Shown in pieces: positions 4,045 to 5,051 of a DNA stretch of 5,051 bases (the first letter of the stretch is position 1; each line of letters begins with the position of its first letter). The DNA lies in NCBI GenBank assembly GCA_023434015.1, contig JAEYTM010000330.1, positions 1-5,051 of the forward strand, written 5' to 3'. The notes beneath the pieces are model-generated. The model did not search any database, was not told the origin of the DNA, and was given only the letters and a program-made list of their open reading frames with translations. Both the position numbers and the translations under genes were made by a program. Origin of the DNA: Pseudomonadota bacterium. GTDB lineage: Bacteria; Pseudomonadota; Alphaproteobacteria; Caulobacterales; Caulobacteraceae.

Positions 4045-5051
4045 CTATACTGGGGTGCGGTCGCCGCGCGCCAGCCGGCGACGCTCGAAGCGACGCGGAT
4101 CGACGAGGTCGGCGAGAGGGCCGGGGAGCGGCGAGGCCGTCCCCATCGCCAAGGCGGCGACGTGCTCCGCCAGCAGGGGCGCGAACGAGAAGCCCCGACC
4201 GCCGAAACCGGTCAGCAGGAACAGGCCGTCCTCCGTCCCCTCCGCCGCTCCGGCGAGCGGCGCATGGTCGGGGGTGGCGGCCCGGACGCCGGCGCGGCCC
4301 TGCAAGGGCGCGTCCCGCAGCCTGGCGGCGAGGGCGGGCAGGCCGGCGACCAGGGTCTCCAAATTGCGCCGGTGGTCCTCCTCGCGCACATCGACGGCGG
4401 TGTCGCCCCGGTCGTGGGTGGCGCCGAACAGCACGCCCTGCCGCGTCGCGACCGCATAGCCGCCCCAGGCCGTCGCGGGCGGGGCTTCCCGGTTGGTCCA
4501 GCTGGCCTGGCCCCTGACCGGTCCCAGCGGCGCTCCGGCGGCCAGGGAGGCGCCCGTGAAGCCTGCGGCAAGGATCACGGCCTCGGCCCGCGCGATTTCC
4601 CCGCCGTCGCCGTCGAGCAGCCGCCAGCCGTCGCCGTCCCGTTCCAGCGAACCGACCACCGCGCGCACCACCGGACCGGCCCAGGCCGACAGCACCGCCT
4701 GCGGCTCGATCACGAGGGCGGTCCGCTGGTCGAGGGCCGCCGGCGCCGCCTCGCCCAGGCGAGCGGCAGCGTCCGCCGGTTCGACCATCGTAAGGTCCCC
4801 AGGCTCGAACAGGTCAGAACTGGCTATGCGAGCGAACCGGGCGAGGTCGCGGGGGGCGGCGGCGAGCTGCAGCACGCCGCGTGCGATCACCGCATCGGGG
4901 ATGGACCCGTAGAGCGCCACGGCGCGGGCGAAGGCGCGGGCGAAGAGCTGGGCTTGATGTCCAAGGCCCGCGTCCAGCCGGGGCGTCACCAGGGCCGCCG
5001 GATTGCCGGACGCGCCCGCGCCAGGAGTCTCGGCTTCGATCAGCAGCGCCT
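4045..5051 (-). CDS. mnmC: MnmC, FAD-dependent tRNA cmnm5s2U oxidoreductase domain (5' end outside window)
   Basis: The frame is open from the right edge to TAG at 4045, giving 334 complete residues of the C-terminal part. The MnmC FAD-domain signature GASGNPAALVTPRLDAG begins at fragment residue 10. PDAVIARGVLQLA follows near 52, then VILAAGFTGASLA, GPVRGQASW, an ATHDRGD block, RAGVRAATPDHAPLAG and the end motif LLTGFGGRGFSFAPLLAEH. These match the E. coli MnmC oxidase half (GVRCATRDHLPMVG; GGLGSRGLCSAPL). The domain removes the carboxymethyl group from cmnm5(s2)U at wobble position 34 of tRNAs, using FAD, to give nm5(s2)U. In bifunctional MnmC the MnmD methyltransferase domain then makes mnm5(s2)U. 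Whether MnmD is fused here cannot be seen. A GTG at 4989 lies inside the conserved motif and is not the true start. D-amino acid and glycine oxidases share the fold, but the motifs favour MnmC. Confidence 0.9.
   Translation of the reverse strand, partial: ALLIEAETPGAGASGNPAALVTPRLDAGLGHQAQLFARAFARAVALYGSIPDAVIARGVLQLAAAPRDLARFARIASSDLFEPGDLTMVEPADAAARLGEAAPAALDQRTALVIEPQAVLSAWAGPVVRAVVGSLERDGDGWRLLDGDGGEIARAEAVILAAGFTGASLAAGAPLGPVRGQASWTNREAPPATAWGGYAVATRQGVLFGATHDRGDTAVDVREEDHRRNLETLVAGLPALAARLRDAPLQGRAGVRAATPDHAPLAGAAEGTEDGLFLLTGFGGRGFSFAPLLAEHVAALAMGTASPLPGPLADLVDPRRFERRRLARGDRTPV

Noticed and set aside
3846..4912. Plus-strand frames of 223, 134 and 139 codons opposite DUF6491 and mnmC
   Set aside because: Arg/Pro/Ser-rich antisense frames of the real minus-strand genes.
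3508..5051. Functional link between the tRNA gene and the nearby tRNA-modifying MnmC
   Set aside because: MnmC acts on uridine at position 34 of certain tRNAs; this tRNA-Val has G34 (anticodon GAC), so it is not a substrate. Proximity is probably coincidence.

Overview
The window looks like ordinary chromosome from a GC-rich alphaproteobacterium, most likely in Caulobacterales (Caulobacter, Brevundimonas or Phenylobacterium type). This rests on the strong G/C third-position bias, a recognisable CpdR single-domain response regulator, a DUF6491-type secreted protein, and an alphaproteobacterial-style small RNA. The genus is inferred from protein resemblance only. I see no mobile element, CRISPR array, phage gene or defence cassette.

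Layout from left to right. Bases 1-1674 (minus) hold most of typA/bipA, a ribosome-associated GTPase whose last ~50 codons lie beyond the left edge. Bases 1675-2041 carry no protein gene but are not empty. They contain a dyad at 1801-1820, a symmetric terminator-like hairpin at 1882-1909, a sigma70-type promoter at 1911-1939, and a compact RNA of about 80 nt at 1946-2027 ending in a strong intrinsic terminator. The RNA contains the decamer TTTCCTCCCT, which I associate with the alpha-r8 (MmgR-like) sRNA family of alphaproteobacteria. Bases 2042-2959 (minus) encode an N-formylglutamate amidohydrolase family enzyme. It is divergent from cpdR (3075-3431, plus), the cell-cycle adaptor that controls ClpXP proteolysis. 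Just after cpdR, a promoter (3438-3466) and a palindromic leader hairpin precede tRNA-Val(GAC) at 3508-3582. Convergent with it, on the minus strand, are a small secreted DUF6491-like protein (3611-4006) and, 38 bp upstream of that, the C-terminal FAD oxidoreductase domain of MnmC (4045 to beyond the right edge).

The genes do not form a single pathway. TypA, tRNA-Val and MnmC (wobble-uridine modification) are translation related, while CpdR belongs to the CckA-ChpT-CtrA cell-cycle circuit. The most interesting element is the unannotated sRNA between typA and the amidohydrolase. It has its own promoter and terminator and two pyrimidine-rich segments able to pair with Shine-Dalgarno sequences. 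The convergent amidohydrolase gene has no visible terminator before it, so antisense transcription over the sRNA is possible.
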